Assembly (NCBI RefSeq): GCF_003945595.2
Contig: NW_024104295.1
Span: 248,001-312,000 of the forward strand
Reading direction: 5' to 3'
DNA length: 64,000 nt
DNA from: Pipra filicauda
Lineage: Eukaryota; Chordata; Aves; Passeriformes; Pipridae
Both the position numbers and the translations under genes were made by a program. A model generated the notes under the pieces. The model did no database searches. It was given only the letters and a program-made list of their open reading frames with translations, and was not told where the DNA came from. Of the stretch, positions 60,819-64,000 are shown one piece after another; the stretch's first letter is position 1; each line of letters starts with the position of its first letter.

Positions 60819-63269
60819 GTAAGTTTATAAAGTGCTATGTGCTATAAAATAAACATTACACAGTTACAGGCCCAGCTCTACAGTCCTTATGTAGTTCCTT
60901 ATTCTCCTAACTTACCCACATTATTCTAAAAATGGCTTTTAAAGATGACTCTGTTTCTGCTTTTCTTGGACAGCATACAAACCAGAGTGACTGGGCATGT
61001 GTAGTTCTTTGTAGAGATTGTTGTCTTTGGCAGGCTTTGCAAACAGTAATGTATGAAACAATCCAGGCTTCTTTTTATTTAAGAACAGTGTTAGCTTTCT
61101 CTTTGTAAAAATCAAAGGAGAAAGGAGAAGAGCAACCTGAAACCTGCCTGTCTTTTCAACTGTGAAGACATTCTCTTTCTTTAAGGGTGAAAGAGTTAAG
61201 AGCCTAGATGGATCTGCAGTTTTATACAAATACAAAATTTGACAGATATTTTGAATGCTAGTATTATATACTCTGGATCTTTTGCGAAGATACACAGTCT
61301 TTTTGGTATCATTGGAAGTACAAGAGCTGAAGCTAAATATAGAATCATGGTGATAATGTGACTTTTTTTCAAAAGGTGGAGGTTAAGGGTCTGACACAAG
61401 CACACTTTTCAAGGGTTTCTGTAAATTCACAAGGTATGAAGAAACCCCCAAAAAGATAGATATGCAAAATACAGGAAATTTTAAAGCTTAAATGTTTTAT
61501 TCAGAGAGAAGTAGAGGAAATACAGAAACCTTGAAAATAGTATAATATAAATTCTGTGCCAGATAATAACCAAATTAATGAAAATAGGGACCTCAACAAG
61601 TTCCACAGAGGAACATGAAACTAAATGCAAAGTTCAGTACACTGTTTTAAAAAAAACAATGGGTTTGTCTGTAAAGAGTGGTAGTACTGCAAGAGCTTTT
61701 TCAAAGCTCATAGATCATAGACAAGTTGATCAGCAAAACCTACATTACAATTTCAAAATTAAATAAGCATAAATAATTTTGACTAAGTAATATCCAATAG
61801 CCATGATGCTGCTGAGGCATAGGAATTGATACCAGGTTTGGTCCAACTGTTATGTGGAAAGGTGAATATTACAAATGTAATTCATAAGATCCAATCAATA
61901 ACAAATCCTTATGAAAAGAGATGACATAAAACTTCAACATAACCTGGGTCTGTATAAAAAAAAACAGGAGGAGTCACAAAAACAGTGAATGTGGATAAGA
62001 CTAATTAAAACAGGCCTGAAGAGTAAAACTAAGTATCTTTGCAGTCTAAGAAAAAATTCGAAAGGCATGACAGTACATTTAAGCCATACAGATAAGCTAA
62101 AGTAATAAAAGTTGACCTTTTCAGTAAATAGCTAAAATCAGTAGATGCAGCACTACAATTTCTGTATCCAAAACATACCATTAGATTTTCTGGAGAAAAC
62201 TGTGATACAGCCTAGTAGGTACTACAATAGGCTGTGAATAATGTCAGAAAAGATATTCAATAACTGAAAAAATCCAACTTAGAGAAAAAGTTGATAAAAC
62301 TATCAAAAAGGAAAGAACTGGAAAGAGTGAATTCCAGATGGCATCTGAAGCTTTTGGCTTAGTTTTTCCCCTTATTATACTTCAGGTTAGCATATCTCTT
62401 CTGTCAGTCCTAGCAGGAGAAAAAAACCTGAATGTTGCATAGCAAAACAGTATTAAACATGAAAATAGATAATTGATTAATTGTAACTATCAACCAAGAA
62501 AATCTTATAGCTATGAGAATGTTGTTAATAATGATTGTGTAAAATCAAATCTCAAAACTTGAAATTTCACCTGGATATTTCAGGTGGCAGGAAATGAGAT
62601 GCAGACAAAATAAAAAGACGTATTAGCCATTATCTTCTGATTGATAATCTGTTTATGAAAATGTCAAGTCTAAGAAAAGAAGCCTTGAGATAATGTAGGC
62701 AGGCTTATAAAGAGGGCCTTTGTGCACGTGGAATGCTCTGAGAATATATGGTACTGCAGATGACCACTAATTTTTTATAGATTTCTAGGAACAGGTGGGA
62801 AACACATCTCTTAGCCTAGCCTCTGTTTTAGAAAATGTTCCTGAGGATTCTGTTTTCACAGCCTTGCATAATTTGTCTTTTACTATTCTCTGTTATGAGA
62901 ATTGGTCTCCTACAGGAAAAATATTGCTTTGAGCCTCTATCTCTGTATGAATGACCTAAGTCAGTAATTCAGGCAGATAAAATACTTGACACAGATTGAT
63001 AGGAGCTTTTCATATGATGTCTAGATTAAGTTTGGTCCAGACAATATTACTATTTGATCATCAGGTAGGGCACAGACATTGAAAGGAGACCTAAGATTAC
63101 CACCAGAGAAAATACTGAGGCGCTGTCACTTAAAGAAAGCTATAGATACCTGAGTATTTTTGAAAATAGCTTCATTCACAACTCTGATGTTAACAAAAGG
63201 TGGAACGTATGAAGTGGCACAGTCAGCTCCTGAAATTGTCTCCACAGAAACCCCTTCTTTTGATTAATG
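60819..63269 (+). other. ARMC3: ARMC3 intron after the first coding exon, nothing else recognised
   Basis: AT-rich unique sequence following the GTAAGT donor. The frames at 60939-61295 and 61196-61405 on the minus strand show no known domain. The next exon is not in the window. Confidence 0.7.
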
Positions 63270-64000
63270 CCTAAATATTAATGTGACTTGACTTTAGTAA
63301 GGCTTTCAATACTTTCATAACATCCTCATAGGCAAGCTAGTGAAGTCTCGACAAGAGAAACAGTGTAAATGAATTGAAAAGTAGCTGAACTGACAGGCTC
63401 AAAGCGTTGCAGCGTGGGGTCCTGTTGGAGGTCAGGCACTCTTGTGCTCCAGGGGTTGATCCTGGGGCTGATACTGTTTAACCTCTTCATTTGTGACCTG
63501 AATGATGGGACAGAGTGCACCCTCAGCAAGTTTGCAGGTGATACAAAATTGAGAGGAGTGATAGGCAGACCAGATGGTTGTGCAGCCGTTCAGAGGGACC
63601 TCAACAAACTAGAGAAATGGGAAATTGGGAATTTAATTAAGTTCAGTAAAGGGAAATGCCAAATCCTGCACCTGGGGGAAGAATATCCGGTACAGTCTGG
63701 GGGATGACCAGCTGGAAAGCAGCTTTACAGGAAAGGACCTGGTGATTCTGTTCTCGGTTCTGTGGTACAAGTGAGACAAAGCCTTACTGGAACAAATCTG
63801 CCAAAGTCTTGGAGCATTTGTCATTTGACATTTGGGACTGTTCAGTCTTGAGAGAAGGCTTGGAGAGAGGGGTCTTGGCAGTGTCATCTGACAGGAAGAA
63901 GTAAAGAAATCAAGCCAGGCTCTTCTCAGTGGTGCCCAGTGGAAAGATGAGAGGCAATGGAAACAAACATAAATACAGGAGGTTCCATTGAAGCGTAAGA
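63270..64000 (+). mobile_element. CR1 LINE fragment, ORF2, runs off the window
   Basis: Plus-strand CR1 ORF2. The frame at 63414-63707 contains the reverse-transcriptase block LVLQGLILGLILFNLFICDL (usually PQGSVLGPLLFNIFINDL), then DGTECTLSKFAGDTKLRGVI and VQRDLNKLEKW. In the catalytic FADD box the first aspartate is glycine here (FAGD, GGT at 63537-63539). A DFSKAFDT-type remnant (GACTTTAGTAAGGCTTTC) lies upstream at about 63290. After 63707 the frame is broken. The copy continues beyond 64000 and lies in an ARMC3 intron. Confidence 0.92.

Noticed and set aside
1..64000. Bacterial-type systems, CRISPR arrays, operons or endogenous non-retroviral virus genes
   Set aside because: I looked through all listed frames and repeats. 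No evenly spaced short direct repeats, no gene clusters, and no viral protein other than LTR-only retroviral remnants were recognised.

Overview
The window is vertebrate nuclear DNA, and the evidence points to a bird, probably a passerine songbird. It holds many CR1 LINE fragments in both orientations, one SINE with a tRNA-Ile head and a CR1 tail (the architecture described for zebra finch TguSINE1), and two LTRs that I recognise as avian endogenous-retrovirus families. Coding density is very low and introns are long. There is no bacterial gene organisation, and nearly all long ORFs are chance frames or decayed CR1 reverse transcriptase.

Only two real coding pieces are supported. (1) Positions 9697-9837, minus strand, are coding exon 1 of PIP4K2A (phosphatidylinositol 5-phosphate 4-kinase type II alpha), inside a CpG-island promoter at about 9090-10330. 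Everything left of 9697 is the start of its intron 1, and the gene continues leftwards out of the window. (2) Positions 60770-60818, plus strand, are the first coding exon of ARMC3 (armadillo repeat containing 3), with a clean acceptor and donor. Its likely promoter is a second CpG island at about 50780-51190, about 9.6 kb upstream, carrying two RFX/X-box-like sites. Two candidate 5'UTR exons (55940-55983 and 56684-56770) lie between promoter and coding exon. PIP4K2A next to ARMC3 in divergent orientation matches the vertebrate synteny known from human 10p12.2.

Layout: 1-9696 PIP4K2A intron 1 with one SINE; 9090-10330 PIP4K2A promoter and exon 1; 12.4-14.9 kb a degenerate tandem array of about 160-180 bp units broken by an LTR; 17.9-19.1 kb an old CR1; 19-42 kb mostly unique AT-rich intergenic DNA with two CR1 copies and one MIR-like SINE remnant; 42.7-49.3 kb CR1 pieces and a solo LTR; 50.0-51.2 kb the ARMC3 promoter region with an odd 40-bp perfect direct repeat just upstream; 51.2-58.5 kb CR1 fragments and ARMC3 leader introns; 60.8-64 kb ARMC3 intron with a CR1 running off the right edge.

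I did not find a previously undescribed system. The best leads are the ARMC3 leader exons and X-boxes, the CpG-rich 69-bp insert between perfect 40-bp direct repeats, and the LTR-interrupted tandem array. Repeat family names come from recognising sequence, not from a database search, and edges of repeats are approximate.
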